NCBI GenBank assembly: GCA_900538465.1
Contig: UPXV01000003.1
Coordinates: 35,799 to 99,798, forward strand
Length of the DNA stretch: 64,000 nt
Direction of reading: 5' to 3'
Origin: an uncultured Erysipelotrichaceae bacterium
GTDB taxonomy: Bacteria; Bacillota_I; Bacilli_A; Erysipelotrichales; Coprobacillaceae
The stretch's first letter is position 1. Every line of letters begins with the position of its first letter. Below are positions 51,566 to 60,718 of the stretch, piece by piece. The translations under genes were made by a program, and so were the position numbers. A model generated the notes under the pieces. It was not told the DNA's origin. It saw only the letters and a list, made by a program, of their open reading frames with translations, and searched no databases.

Positions 51566-53709
51566 TGGCCAAAAGAAAGAATAATAATCAAAGTGCAAGG
51601 ACAATTTTACTGATCTTTGCTATTATTATTGTCTTATTAATCGTAAATGTCATTTATTTGGGAGCCACAGGGAAACATTTTGTGAGTGGAAATGATATTA
51701 AAGAATATGCGAATCAACGTGGCGGCGGTCAAAAAGTAGAGACATTATCGGCAAAACGAGGAACAATTTATTCTCGTGATAATGAAGTGATTGCCAGTGA
51801 TGTCAAAAAATATAAATTATATGCAATATTAAATACAAAACGTTATACTGCTGATAATAAACCAGCATATGTTGTTGATAAAGAAGATACAGCTAAAAAA
51901 TTAGCTCCTATTCTTTCCATGAGTGAAGAAGATATTTTAAAAAAATTAAATCAAGATGTTTATCAAGTTGAATTTGGAAGTTATGGAAATAATTTATCTT
52001 CATTGGTAAAAGATAAAATAGATGCATTAAAATTACCAGGTTTAGAGTTTGAAGAAATCACAACACGTAACTATCGTTATGGTGATTTTGCATCTTATGA
52101 AGTAGGATATGCACAATTATTAACAGATGAAATCAATGGCAAAACAACCAAGGCCATTATTGGTCAAATGGGAATAGAAAAAACATTTGATGAACAATTG
52201 AGTGGAAAAGATGGTCAAAAAGTTTATTTGGCAGATAGTAATAATTATATTTTACCTAATGGTGTCATCAGTGAAACAACACCAGTATCAGGGAATGATG
52301 TTTATTTAACAATTGATACAGATGTTCAAACAGAATTAGATCGTCAAATGAAAAATCTTGTTGAAGGTCAAAAAGCTGATAAAGCAACATGTGCTGTTAT
52401 GGAAGCCAAAACTGGAAAAATCCTAGCAGTAAGTAATTATCCTTCTTTTGATCCCAACAAAAGAGATATGAAGAATTATGTTGATTTGTTTTTAAATGAA
52501 GCTGTAGAACCTGGTTCTATTTTTAAGGCTTTTGTTTATGGAAATGCTTTGACTGATGGAAAATTAAATGTCAAAAGTACATATCCATCAGGAAAATTCT
52601 ATTATGATAAAAAATTAAAACCAATCCGTGACCATAATGATGGAAAAGGATGGGGAACAATTAGTTATGAAAAAGGTTTTTACTATTCAAGTAATACCGC
52701 TATTTGTAATATGTTAACAAAGATTAGTGATAAAGAATCCTTATTACAAGATTATGAAGATTTAGGTTTCTTTAAAACAGATACTGTTGATGGATTAACG
52801 ACTGCATCAGGTGTGGCAGGATATAAAAACAATGATGGTCGTTTGGTAGAATATTTAACAACAGGATTTGGTCAAGGGTCAACATTTACTGCTTATCAGT
52901 TAATGCGTGGATATAGTGCATTTGCAAATGATGGAAAAACAGTCAAACCATATTTTGTAGATAAAGTTGTGAATAGTGAAACAAATGAAACACTTTATCA
53001 AGCCAAATCTGAATATTCAAAACAAATCTATTCCACTGAAGCTGTCAAACAAATGCGTGATTTGTTAAGTGGAGTTATCAATATCAAAGGCAGCACGGGA
53101 TATAAATATCATATGGATGATATTAATTTGATTGGGAAAACGGGAACTGGACAGGTTGCGAAAGATGGAAGATACATGTCTGGATATTATACACACAGTT
53201 TTGCTGGATTGGCACCTTATGATGATCCACAAATTGTTATTGTTTTTTGGTATCAAGGTTATGTTTCTGGGAATACGATTCCTTCACAATTGGTAAGTGC
53301 CGTTGTGAGAACTGCGTTAAATAAGATTAATGAACAGCCAGCCAAAGAAATTGAAACATCAACATTTGTATTAGATTCCTATAAAAATCAAAGCGTTGAC
53401 TTTGCTAAAAAGATATTAACACAACATCAATTATCACCATTAATCATTGGTGATGGAAAAACAGTTATGGAACAATATCCAAAAGCACAAAGTGAAGTGT
53501 CTTCAAAATCAAGGGTATTTTTATCAACCAATAGTACAGATATTACAATGCCATCTATGGAAGGCTGGTCACGTAAAGAAGCAGAAGCCTATGCAACTAT
53601 GGCAAATGTGAAAATTAAATTTGAAGGCATTGGAACAATTTATAAGCAGAGTGTATCCAAAGGTACAAAATTAAAAGCCAATCAAGAGATTACTGTTTAT
53701 GCAAAATAA
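51565..53709 (+). CDS. Division-specific class B penicillin-binding protein (PBP2B/FtsI type) with PASTA domain
   Basis: A 714-aa septal transpeptidase: N-terminal helix (ILLIFAIIIVLLIVNVIYL), PBP dimerisation domain (about 45-215), and transpeptidase domain with SxxK in EPGSIFKAF (about residue 318), SxN in SSNTA (about 376) and KTG in IGKTGTGQ (about 525). The end carries one or two PASTA-like domains (MPSMEGWSRKEAEAYATMAN). Position directly after ftsL makes it the vegetative septal enzyme (pbpB position). Confidence 0.94.
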   Translation: MAKRKNNNQSARTILLIFAIIIVLLIVNVIYLGATGKHFVSGNDIKEYANQRGGGQKVETLSAKRGTIYSRDNEVIASDVKKYKLYAILNTKRYTADNKPAYVVDKEDTAKKLAPILSMSEEDILKKLNQDVYQVEFGSYGNNLSSLVKDKIDALKLPGLEFEEITTRNYRYGDFASYEVGYAQLLTDEINGKTTKAIIGQMGIEKTFDEQLSGKDGQKVYLADSNNYILPNGVISETTPVSGNDVYLTIDTDVQTELDRQMKNLVEGQKADKATCAVMEAKTGKILAVSNYPSFDPNKRDMKNYVDLFLNEAVEPGSIFKAFVYGNALTDGKLNVKSTYPSGKFYYDKKLKPIRDHNDGKGWGTISYEKGFYYSSNTAICNMLTKISDKESLLQDYEDLGFFKTDTVDGLTTASGVAGYKNNDGRLVEYLTTGFGQGSTFTAYQLMRGYSAFANDGKTVKPYFVDKVVNSETNETLYQAKSEYSKQIYSTEAVKQMRDLLSGVINIKGSTGYKYHMDDINLIGKTGTGQVAKDGRYMSGYYTHSFAGLAPYDDPQIVIVFWYQGYVSGNTIPSQLVSAVVRTALNKINEQPAKEIETSTFVLDSYKNQSVDFAKKILTQHQLSPLIIGDGKTVMEQYPKAQSEVSSKSRVFLSTNSTDITMPSMEGWSRKEAEAYATMANVKIKFEGIGTIYKQSVSKGTKLKANQEITVYAK

Positions 53710-53711
53710 AT

Positions 53712-53741
53712 AAAGAAGTTCAAAAAATTGGACTTCTTTTT
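53712..53741 (+). terminator. Hairpin between the two PBP genes
   Basis: AAGAAGTTC / GACTTCTT-type stem with T run. It may only partly stop transcription since the cluster continues. Confidence 0.75.
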
Positions 53742-53775
53742 CTTATTCATTCATATAATAGAGCGGTGATAAGTG

Positions 53776-55698
53776 ATGATTTTTACAAAGATGACAAAGA
53801 AAATTAAATGGGTAAATATTGTCATGACATTGATTGTTTTGGCGATTGTGATACGTTTGGGTTATAGTCAATTTTATGCATATGAAGAACTGTCTTTAAA
53901 AGCAACACAATCTTGGCAACGTGGTTTTCCTTTGGAAGCAGCAAGAGGGAAGATTTATGATAGTCAACAAGTGGTTTTGGTAGATAATCTAACGACATCT
54001 TCTTTGATTATTGTTCCAAGTCAAGTTAAAGATCCTGTCAATACAGCTATTCATTTATCTAAAATCTTGGGATGTAGTGAGGAAAAGATTTTAGATAAAG
54101 TGAAAAAGAAAGTTTCGGTTGAACGTATTCAACCTGAAGGAAGACAATTAACTGAAGAAAAAGCTTATCAAATTGATCGTTTGAAATTACCTGGTGTTTA
54201 TTTGGTACAAGATACATTGCGTTATTATCCTAATAAGAACTATTTGGCACAAACATTGGGTTTTGTTGGTATTGATAATCAAGGGTTGGTAGGATTGGAA
54301 TTAAAATATGATCAATATTTATCCGGTGTCAATGGAAGTATTAATTATTATATGAATGCAAAGAGCCAAAATTTAAATGTCTATCCTGCTGATTATATCT
54401 ATCCAACCAATGGCATGGATATTGAATTAACAATTGATACACGGGTTCAAGATGTAATAGAAAGAGAATTAAATAATGCTTATCTCACATATAATCCTGA
54501 TTCTATTTTGTGTTTAGCAATGAATCCGAAAAATGGGAAGATTTTAGGAATGTGTTCAAAACCTGATTTTGATCCTAATGATTATAAACATGCAGATAGT
54601 CAAATTTATAATCGTAATTTACCCATTTGGAAATCTTATGAACCTGGTTCTACTTTTAAAATCATCACTTTTAGTAGTGCATTAAATGAGAATCTATTTG
54701 ATATGGATAAAGATACTTATTATGATAAAGGTTATGAAATTGTGAAAGGTGCTAGAATCAAATCATGGAAAAAAGGAGGACATGGTTTGCAAACCTTTCG
54801 AGAAGTTCTACAAAATTCATCCAACCCAGGATTTGTAGAAATAGGAAGACGTCTTGGAAAAGATAAACTTTATCAATATGTAAAAAACTTTGGGTTAACG
54901 GAAAAAACTGGTGTTGATTTAACAGGTGAATCATCTGGCATTATGTTTCCTTATGATCAATTTAATGAAGTTGAACAGGCAACAGTTGCTTTTGGACAAG
55001 GAATCTCTATTACGCCTATTCAGCTGGTAAGAGCAGTGTGTGCATGTGTCAATGGTGGCTATTTGTATCAACCCTATATTGTCAATAAGATATATAACTC
55101 GAAAACACATGAAACAGTTGTTGAAAACAAAAAGAAAACGATTCGACAAGTGATTTCAAAAGAAGCATCTGCGAAAATGCGTGATGCTTTAGAAGGCGTT
55201 GTGACTGATGGAGGAGGAAAGAATGCCTATATTGATGGTTATCGTATAGGTGGAAAAACAGGAACAGCGCAACGTGCTATCAATGGAACTTATGCAGGTA
55301 ATGGTTATATTCTTTCTTTTTTAGGAGTGGCACCTATTGATGATCCACAGATTGTTTTGTATATTGCGATGGATAATCCTAAAAACTGTGTTCAATATGG
55401 AGGAACAACAGCAGCTCCAATTGCTAGAAAGATGTTGGTTGATATCTTACCAGCACTGGGTGTTAAAAAAGTCACACAACAAAAAGAAAAGGCTTATGTA
55501 TGGACGGATGTGAAAACTTTTGATGTAGAAAACTATATTGGTAAAACAAAAAAAGAAGTGAAGAATGAACACTATGGATTTGAATTTTTAGGAGAAGGGG
55601 ATTATGTGATTGATCAATTGCCAAGAGTGGGAGAAAAAATTGAAGATGGTCAGAAGGTTAAGATTATGTTAGGGAAATCAAAAAATGGATTGAATTAG
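53776..55698 (+). CDS. Second class B penicillin-binding protein (SpoVD-like)
   Basis: A 640-aa transpeptidase with an N-terminal helix (VNIVMTLIVLAIVIRLGY), dimerisation domain, SxxK in YEPGSTFKII (about 293), SxN in QNSSNPGF (about 346), KTG in GGKTGTAQ (about 495) and a C-terminal PASTA-like domain (NYIGKTKKEVKNE). The pair pbpB-spoVD in the dcw cluster is known from endospore formers, and spoVD is the better match for the second. Start at 53776 after GGTGATAAG; a GTG sits one codon upstream. Confidence 0.9.
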   Translation: MIFTKMTKKIKWVNIVMTLIVLAIVIRLGYSQFYAYEELSLKATQSWQRGFPLEAARGKIYDSQQVVLVDNLTTSSLIIVPSQVKDPVNTAIHLSKILGCSEEKILDKVKKKVSVERIQPEGRQLTEEKAYQIDRLKLPGVYLVQDTLRYYPNKNYLAQTLGFVGIDNQGLVGLELKYDQYLSGVNGSINYYMNAKSQNLNVYPADYIYPTNGMDIELTIDTRVQDVIERELNNAYLTYNPDSILCLAMNPKNGKILGMCSKPDFDPNDYKHADSQIYNRNLPIWKSYEPGSTFKIITFSSALNENLFDMDKDTYYDKGYEIVKGARIKSWKKGGHGLQTFREVLQNSSNPGFVEIGRRLGKDKLYQYVKNFGLTEKTGVDLTGESSGIMFPYDQFNEVEQATVAFGQGISITPIQLVRAVCACVNGGYLYQPYIVNKIYNSKTHETVVENKKKTIRQVISKEASAKMRDALEGVVTDGGGKNAYIDGYRIGGKTGTAQRAINGTYAGNGYILSFLGVAPIDDPQIVLYIAMDNPKNCVQYGGTTAAPIARKMLVDILPALGVKKVTQQKEKAYVWTDVKTFDVENYIGKTKKEVKNEHYGFEFLGEGDYVIDQLPRVGEKIEDGQKVKIMLGKSKNGLN

Positions 55699-55721
55699 AA
55701 AAGGTGTGAAAACACCTTTTC
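55698..55721 (+). terminator. Hairpin after the SpoVD-like gene
   Basis: Ten-base-pair stem GAAAAGGTGT / ACACCTTTTC with a three-base loop; weak T-rich tail. Confidence 0.6.
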
Positions 55722-55795
55722 ATTATCATGGTTGTTATTGGGGAAAAAATGTGGTATATTGTAAAAAGGAAAATTATGTGTAAAGGAGTATCGTT

Positions 55796-56767
55796 ATGTT
55801 TTTACAAATTATTATTAATTTTGTAGTAGCGTTTGTATTGGTTTTGGCGGTTATGCCTAAATCTATTCAATATTTAAAGAAATTAAAATTTGGTCAAGTG
55901 GAAAGAGAAGAAGGGCTTGAGTCTCATAAAGCCAAAGGTGGAACACCTACAATGGGTGGAGTTGTTTTTATGATTTGTGCTGTTTTGGTTGTTTATGTTT
56001 TGAATTTTTCATTTTTTAAGAATCCTTATGTTAATCTTTTGACATTTGCTTTTGTTGGATTTGGATTGATTGGATTCTTAGATGATTATTTGATTGTTGT
56101 AAGAAAGACAAATGATGGATTAAAGCCAATTTATAAATATGGATTACAATCTATAATGGCGATTGCTTTTTATGTTTTGGCAAAATATTTTATTCCTGAT
56201 TTTGATACATCAATTTCAATTCCTTTATTACATACACAAGTTGATTTAGGATGGTTCTATCCAGTGCTTGTATACTTTATGTTTACTGCAGAAAGTAATG
56301 CTGTGAACTTAACAGATGGACTTGATGGTTTAGCAACGGGACTTTCTATGATAGCAACTTCTGTTTTTATCATTTTTGCAATTATGAATAAGAATTATGA
56401 AATTGCTATTTATGCAATTATTGTTGTAGGAGCATTATTAGGATTTATGTACTTTAACTATCATCCTGCTCGTATTTTTATGGGAGATACAGGATCGCTT
56501 GCTTTAGGTGGATTACTTGCTGCTTTGGCAGTTTTAACAAATCAAGAATTATTATTAATTTTAATTGGTGGTGTTTTCTTGATGGAAACATTATCTGTGA
56601 TTATTCAAGTTGTGTCTTTTAAAACACGTGGAAAAAGAGTGTTTAAAATGGCTCCTATTCATCATCATTTTGAGATGCTAGGATGGAGTGAACAACAAGT
56701 TGTCATTTCATTTTGGTTCTTGGGATTTATTTGCGGTATTATTGGTATTGTGTTAGGGGTTATGTAA
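55796..56767 (+). CDS. mraY: Phospho-N-acetylmuramoyl-pentapeptide transferase
   Basis: A 323-aa polytopic enzyme making lipid I from UDP-MurNAc-pentapeptide and undecaprenyl phosphate. About ten helices; catalytic motifs FLDDYLIVVRKTNDGL (DD), NLTDGLDGLATG (D) and APIHHHFEMLGWSE (HHH). Start follows AAAGGAG. murE, which lies between spoVD and mraY in Bacillus, is absent here. Confidence 0.97.
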   Translation: MFLQIIINFVVAFVLVLAVMPKSIQYLKKLKFGQVEREEGLESHKAKGGTPTMGGVVFMICAVLVVYVLNFSFFKNPYVNLLTFAFVGFGLIGFLDDYLIVVRKTNDGLKPIYKYGLQSIMAIAFYVLAKYFIPDFDTSISIPLLHTQVDLGWFYPVLVYFMFTAESNAVNLTDGLDGLATGLSMIATSVFIIFAIMNKNYEIAIYAIIVVGALLGFMYFNYHPARIFMGDTGSLALGGLLAALAVLTNQELLLILIGGVFLMETLSVIIQVVSFKTRGKRVFKMAPIHHHFEMLGWSEQQVVISFWFLGFICGIIGIVLGVM

Positions 56768-56768
56768 A

Positions 56769-58109
56769 ATGTTAAGTGGGAAGAAAGTATTGGTCTTAGG
56801 ACTTGCTAAAAGTGGGAAGGCTGCTGTTGAATTATTATTGCATCTTCATGCAACAGTGACTGTCAATGAATATGCTTTTAAAGAAAAAATTGATTGTTAT
56901 GATGAATATGTATCACGTGGTGTTGAAATGGTTGTTGGAGGTCATCCAGATGAATTGTTTGAAAGAGATTTTGACTTTGTTGTCAAAAATCCTGGAATCA
57001 ATTATCATAAACCATTTATCTTACGTTTAAAAGAACGTGGAATACCTGTTTATACTGATATTGAATTGGCATATCAAGTGTCTTGTCCACAAAATTATAT
57101 TGCTATTACTGGAACAAATGGAAAAACAACTACGGTGACATTGATTGATGAAATTTTAAAAAATGCTTCACGTCGTGTTTGTTTAGCTGGGAATGTGGGA
57201 ACACCACTATCAAAGTGGGTTCTTGAAAAAGATTTGATTCATGAAAGTGATTATGATGTTGTTTTAGAAATGTCTAATTTCCAATTGTTAGATATTGAAA
57301 AATTCCATCCTCATATTTCTACTGTTATCAATTTAACACCGGATCATTTGGACTATATGGATTCACTTGATGAATATTATGCTTCTAAAATGCGTATCTA
57401 TATGAATCAGGATGAAAATGATTATTTCTTAGAAAACAAAGATGATCCTATTTTACAAGACTATCTAAAGAAATATCCAATGAAAGCCAAACGTATCACT
57501 TTTTCATTAGAAAGTGATGCTGATTGTATGATTAAAGATTCTGCAATTTATTTTCAAAATGAACATATCATTGATTTAGATGAAATTAAAATTGTGGGAC
57601 GTCACAATATTCAAAATATGATGATTGCGATTATGGCTTGTGCATTATCAAATGTTGATAAAACATGTATTCATGAAACATTGGCTCATTTTATGGGAGT
57701 TGAACATCGTATTGAATTTGTGAGAGAATATCAAGGTGTCAAATACTACAATGATTCAAAAGCAACCAATACGGATGCGGCAATCATTGCTTTAAAAGCT
57801 TTTGACAAACCCGTTATTTTATTGATGGGTGGTCATGAAAAGGGCTTGGATTTAACTGAGATGTCAACATATCAAGATCAAATTCAAGCATTGATATGTT
57901 TTGGGGCAGCGAAAGAAAGATTTGCTAAAGAGATGCATTGTCCTCAAACATATATTGAACAACATATGAAAGATGCAATTTTAAAAGCAAAAGAAATTGC
58001 CAAAGATGGAGATATTGTTTTATTATCACCTTCAACAAGTTCGTATGATGAATTTAGTGGTTATGAAGAAAGAGGAAGAGTCTTTAAAACAATTGTCAAT
58101 GAATTTTAA
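56769..58109 (+). CDS. murD: UDP-N-acetylmuramoylalanine--D-glutamate ligase
   Basis: A 446-aa cytosolic Mur ligase. ATP-binding loop ITGTNGKTTTVTL (about 113-125), central NLTPDHLDYMDS with the carbamoyl-Lys region nearby, and C-terminal NDSKATNTDAAIIAL and LLMGGHEKGLD motifs. It begins one base after mraY ends and is followed by the first copy of a duplicated terminator. Confidence 0.97.
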   Translation: MLSGKKVLVLGLAKSGKAAVELLLHLHATVTVNEYAFKEKIDCYDEYVSRGVEMVVGGHPDELFERDFDFVVKNPGINYHKPFILRLKERGIPVYTDIELAYQVSCPQNYIAITGTNGKTTTVTLIDEILKNASRRVCLAGNVGTPLSKWVLEKDLIHESDYDVVLEMSNFQLLDIEKFHPHISTVINLTPDHLDYMDSLDEYYASKMRIYMNQDENDYFLENKDDPILQDYLKKYPMKAKRITFSLESDADCMIKDSAIYFQNEHIIDLDEIKIVGRHNIQNMMIAIMACALSNVDKTCIHETLAHFMGVEHRIEFVREYQGVKYYNDSKATNTDAAIIALKAFDKPVILLMGGHEKGLDLTEMSTYQDQIQALICFGAAKERFAKEMHCPQTYIEQHMKDAILKAKEIAKDGDIVLLSPSTSSYDEFSGYEERGRVFKTIVNEF

Positions 58110-58134
58110 GAAGATGTGAAAGCATCTTCTTTTT
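58106..58134 (+). terminator. Terminator after murD (copy 1 of a 29-nt repeat)
   Basis: AAGAAGATG-TGAAAG-CATCTTCTT hairpin with T run, starting in the murD stop codon. Identical over 29 nt to 62773-62801. Confidence 0.9.
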
Positions 58135-58136
58135 GC

Positions 58137-58152
58137 TTACAATTTTGTAAGG
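58137..58152. promoter_or_regulatory. Candidate response regulator site A
   Basis: CTTACA-ATTT-TGTAAG dyad, with 16 bases matching site B (59877-59892) at 12 positions. It lies about 20 bp upstream of the -10 TATAAT (58174-58179) of the response regulator gene. Confidence 0.5.
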
Positions 58153-58198
58153 TCAAAAACATTTCAAATCATGTATAATAAAGGTAGGAGTGATAAAG

Positions 58199-58858
58199 AT
58201 GAAGATAGTAATTGTTGAAGATGATCAGGATTTATGTCAAGAATTAAAATTATTGTTAGATAATGCGGGATATGAGGGTGTGATTTTGAAAGACTTTGAA
58301 CATGCAAAAAATGAAATATTGCATCTTGCTCCCGATTTGATTTTATTGGATATTACTATTCCATTTATGAATGGGGAATTGTTGTTAAAGGAATTGAGAA
58401 AAGAGACACAAATTCCAATTATTATGGTGACTAGTCATAATAATGAGGCTGATGAAGTGTTAAGTATGAGTTATGGTGCTGATGATTATATTTGTAAACC
58501 TTATAATCCAACTTTGTTGTTGTTAAGGATTGAGGCTGTTTTAAGACGGGTTCATCCTCAAATGAATCATTATACTTATCATGATTTAATTTTGATTCCC
58601 GATCGTGGCGTTTTGAAATGTCATGAGGAAACGATGATTCTTACCAAAAATGAGATGTTAATTTTAAAATACTTAATGATTCATCAAGGACAAATTGCCT
58701 CGCGTGAAGATATTATGATGGATTTATGGGATAGTGAAGAGTTTGTTGATGATAATACTTTGAGTGTAAATGTAAGTCGTTTGCGTCAAAAGTTAAGAAG
58801 TGTTGGTTATGGTGATGTGATTGAGACAAGGAAAGGATTGGGGTATATTTTGGTATGA
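58199..58858 (+). CDS. OmpR-family response regulator (BceR-like)
   Basis: A 219-aa two-component regulator. Receiver domain with EDDQDL acidic pair, phospho-Asp in LILLDITIPFMNG (about residue 51), Thr in VTSHN and Lys in YICKPYNP; C-terminal winged helix with VDDNTLSVNVSRLRQKL. The start is the ATG at 58199 after AGGAGTG. It overlaps the kinase gene by four bases. Its targets are probably the ABC genes just downstream. Confidence 0.94.
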   Translation: MKIVIVEDDQDLCQELKLLLDNAGYEGVILKDFEHAKNEILHLAPDLILLDITIPFMNGELLLKELRKETQIPIIMVTSHNNEADEVLSMSYGADDYICKPYNPTLLLLRIEAVLRRVHPQMNHYTYHDLILIPDRGVLKCHEETMILTKNEMLILKYLMIHQGQIASREDIMMDLWDSEEFVDDNTLSVNVSRLRQKLRSVGYGDVIETRKGLGYILV

Positions 58859-59874
58859 CAGTGAAAAATTATTTGCAAGATAAAGCTTTTGTGTTTTTAG
58901 CTTATATCATGATGATAATCATGACTTTGTTGATGTTATTGGCTTTTGATGTCAATGAATCTTTGGTTGTTTTGATAATGAGCATTGATTTGGTTTTTAT
59001 TGGTTTTATAGAGATCTTTGATTATCAAAGGAAAAAGCAATTCTATCATCATTATTTGTCTCAATTACAGCTCTTAGAAGAAAAATATTTAATTTGTGAA
59101 TTGATCAAAGAACCTTCTTTTTTAGAAGGGAAAATTCTTTATCAATCATTATATGAAATTAATAAATCAATGTTAGAAAGAATCAATGATTTGTCTATGA
59201 ATATTGAAGATTTCAAAGATTATGTAGAGATGTGGATTCATGAAGTGAAGATTCCTTTATCCCACTTAACCTTAACTGTTCATAATCATAGAAGTGATGT
59301 CTCATTACCAATTTTAGAACAGATTCGTAAACTTGAAAATCAAGTTGATCAAATTCTTTATTATGTACGAAGTCAAAGTGCTCAAAAAGATTATCTTGTT
59401 AAAAACAATCTTTTATCGCAAATAATAAAAAATGTTATTGTGAAAAATAAAGATTATTTTATTTGTCATCAATTAAAAATTCAATTAAAGGATTTAGATT
59501 ATGAAGTTGTTACTGATTCTAAATGGTTAGAATTTATGGTGAATCAAATTCTTAATAATAGTTTCCAGTATAGTAAAAATACAGCTCATTCTTATATTGA
59601 GATTTCAGCGCATGAAAGTCAAGATGCTATTGTTTTATCTATCTATGATAATGGGATAGGCATATGTGCTTCGGATTTGCCACGTGTTTTTGAAAAATCT
59701 TTCACAGGTGAAAATGGGCGCAAACATAAAAAGTCGACGGGTATGGGACTTTATATATGTCGTAAGCTATGTGATTGTTTAGGACATGATATCACTATAG
59801 AATCACAATCTGGAGTGTATACACGAGTTAATATTATTTTTTATAAAAATGACTATTATCAAGTTGTTCAATAA
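58855..59874 (+). CDS. Intramembrane-sensing histidine kinase (BceS-like)
   Basis: A 339-aa kinase with two closely spaced N-terminal helices (AFVFLAYIMMIIMTLLMLLAF and LVVLIMSIDLVFIGFIEIF) and almost no outer loop, the mark of BceS-type kinases that sense through their transporter. H-box WIHEVKIPLSHL holds the phospho-His (about 128). ATP-binding boxes: N-box NQILNNSFQYS, G1 DNGIGI and G2 GMGLYICRKL. Partner of the regulator upstream. Confidence 0.94.
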   Translation: MTVKNYLQDKAFVFLAYIMMIIMTLLMLLAFDVNESLVVLIMSIDLVFIGFIEIFDYQRKKQFYHHYLSQLQLLEEKYLICELIKEPSFLEGKILYQSLYEINKSMLERINDLSMNIEDFKDYVEMWIHEVKIPLSHLTLTVHNHRSDVSLPILEQIRKLENQVDQILYYVRSQSAQKDYLVKNNLLSQIIKNVIVKNKDYFICHQLKIQLKDLDYEVVTDSKWLEFMVNQILNNSFQYSKNTAHSYIEISAHESQDAIVLSIYDNGIGICASDLPRVFEKSFTGENGRKHKKSTGMGLYICRKLCDCLGHDITIESQSGVYTRVNIIFYKNDYYQVVQ

Positions 59875-59876
59875 TG

Positions 59877-59892
59877 TGACAAAACTGTAAGG
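59877..59892. promoter_or_regulatory. Candidate response regulator site B
   Basis: Sixteen bases starting just after the kinase stop match site A (58137-58152) at 12 positions, both ending TGTAAGG. It precedes the ABC ATPase gene by about 70 bp, where an inducible promoter is expected. Confidence 0.5.
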
Positions 59893-59964
59893 CTATGTTA
59901 GATACATCGATGGTAAAGCATATAAAAATAAGACATAATGAATATGACAAAGGAGGAAGGTTAT

Positions 59965-60717
59965 ATGGAACCTATTTTAAGAATTGAAAATATTGATAAA
60001 TATTATGGAAATAAGTCAAACTTAACAAAAGCCTTAAGTCATTTTTCATTGAATGTCAATAAAGGTGAATTTGTTGCTATTATGGGAGCAAGTGGTAGTG
60101 GAAAAACAACTTTACTCAATTGTATATCAACCATTGATAAAGTGACTGCTGGACATATTTTTGTTGGGAAAACGGATATTACCAAATTAAAAGGAAATCA
60201 TTTGAATCGTTTCCGTAGGGAAGAATTAGGATTTATCTTTCAAGACTTTAACTTATTAGATACTTTAACAGCTTTTGAAAATATTGCTTTAGCACTCTCT
60301 ATTCAAAAAGCCCCTGCCAAAACAATTGAAAAGCGAGTTCAAGAAATTGCCCAAGCATTAAATATTGAAGATGTTTTAAACAAATTTCCTTATCAAATGT
60401 CAGGTGGACAAAAACAAAGAGTGGCTTCAGCTCGAGCTTTAATTACCAATCCACAATTGATCTTAGCTGATGAACCTACTGGCGCATTGGATTCTCAGTC
60501 ATCGCAAATGTTACTTTCAAGTTTACGACAATTAAATGAACAATTAGAAGCAACGATTATGATGGTTACTCATGATGCTTTTAGTGCCAGTTATGCATCA
60601 CGTGTTGTTTTTATAAAAGATGGAAAAATCTTTAATGAATTGTTAAGAGGAGATAAAAAACGTAAAGAATTTTTTGATGATATTATTGATGTTGTGACAT
60701 TACTAGGAGGACAATAA
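59965..60717 (+). CDS. BceA-type ABC transporter ATP-binding protein
   Basis: A 250-aa ATPase with Walker A GASGSGKTT, Q-loop FQDFNLLDTLT, signature SGGQKQR, Walker B LILADEPTGALD and H-loop VTHD. It is closely related to the ATPase at 28979-29749. The start at 59965 follows AAAGGAGGAAGG; the open frame begins nine codons upstream. Together with the next gene it forms a peptide-antibiotic resistance transporter by family. Confidence 0.95.
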   Translation: MEPILRIENIDKYYGNKSNLTKALSHFSLNVNKGEFVAIMGASGSGKTTLLNCISTIDKVTAGHIFVGKTDITKLKGNHLNRFRREELGFIFQDFNLLDTLTAFENIALALSIQKAPAKTIEKRVQEIAQALNIEDVLNKFPYQMSGGQKQRVASARALITNPQLILADEPTGALDSQSSQMLLSSLRQLNEQLEATIMMVTHDAFSASYASRVVFIKDGKIFNELLRGDKKRKEFFDDIIDVVTLLGGQ

Positions 60718-60718
60718 A

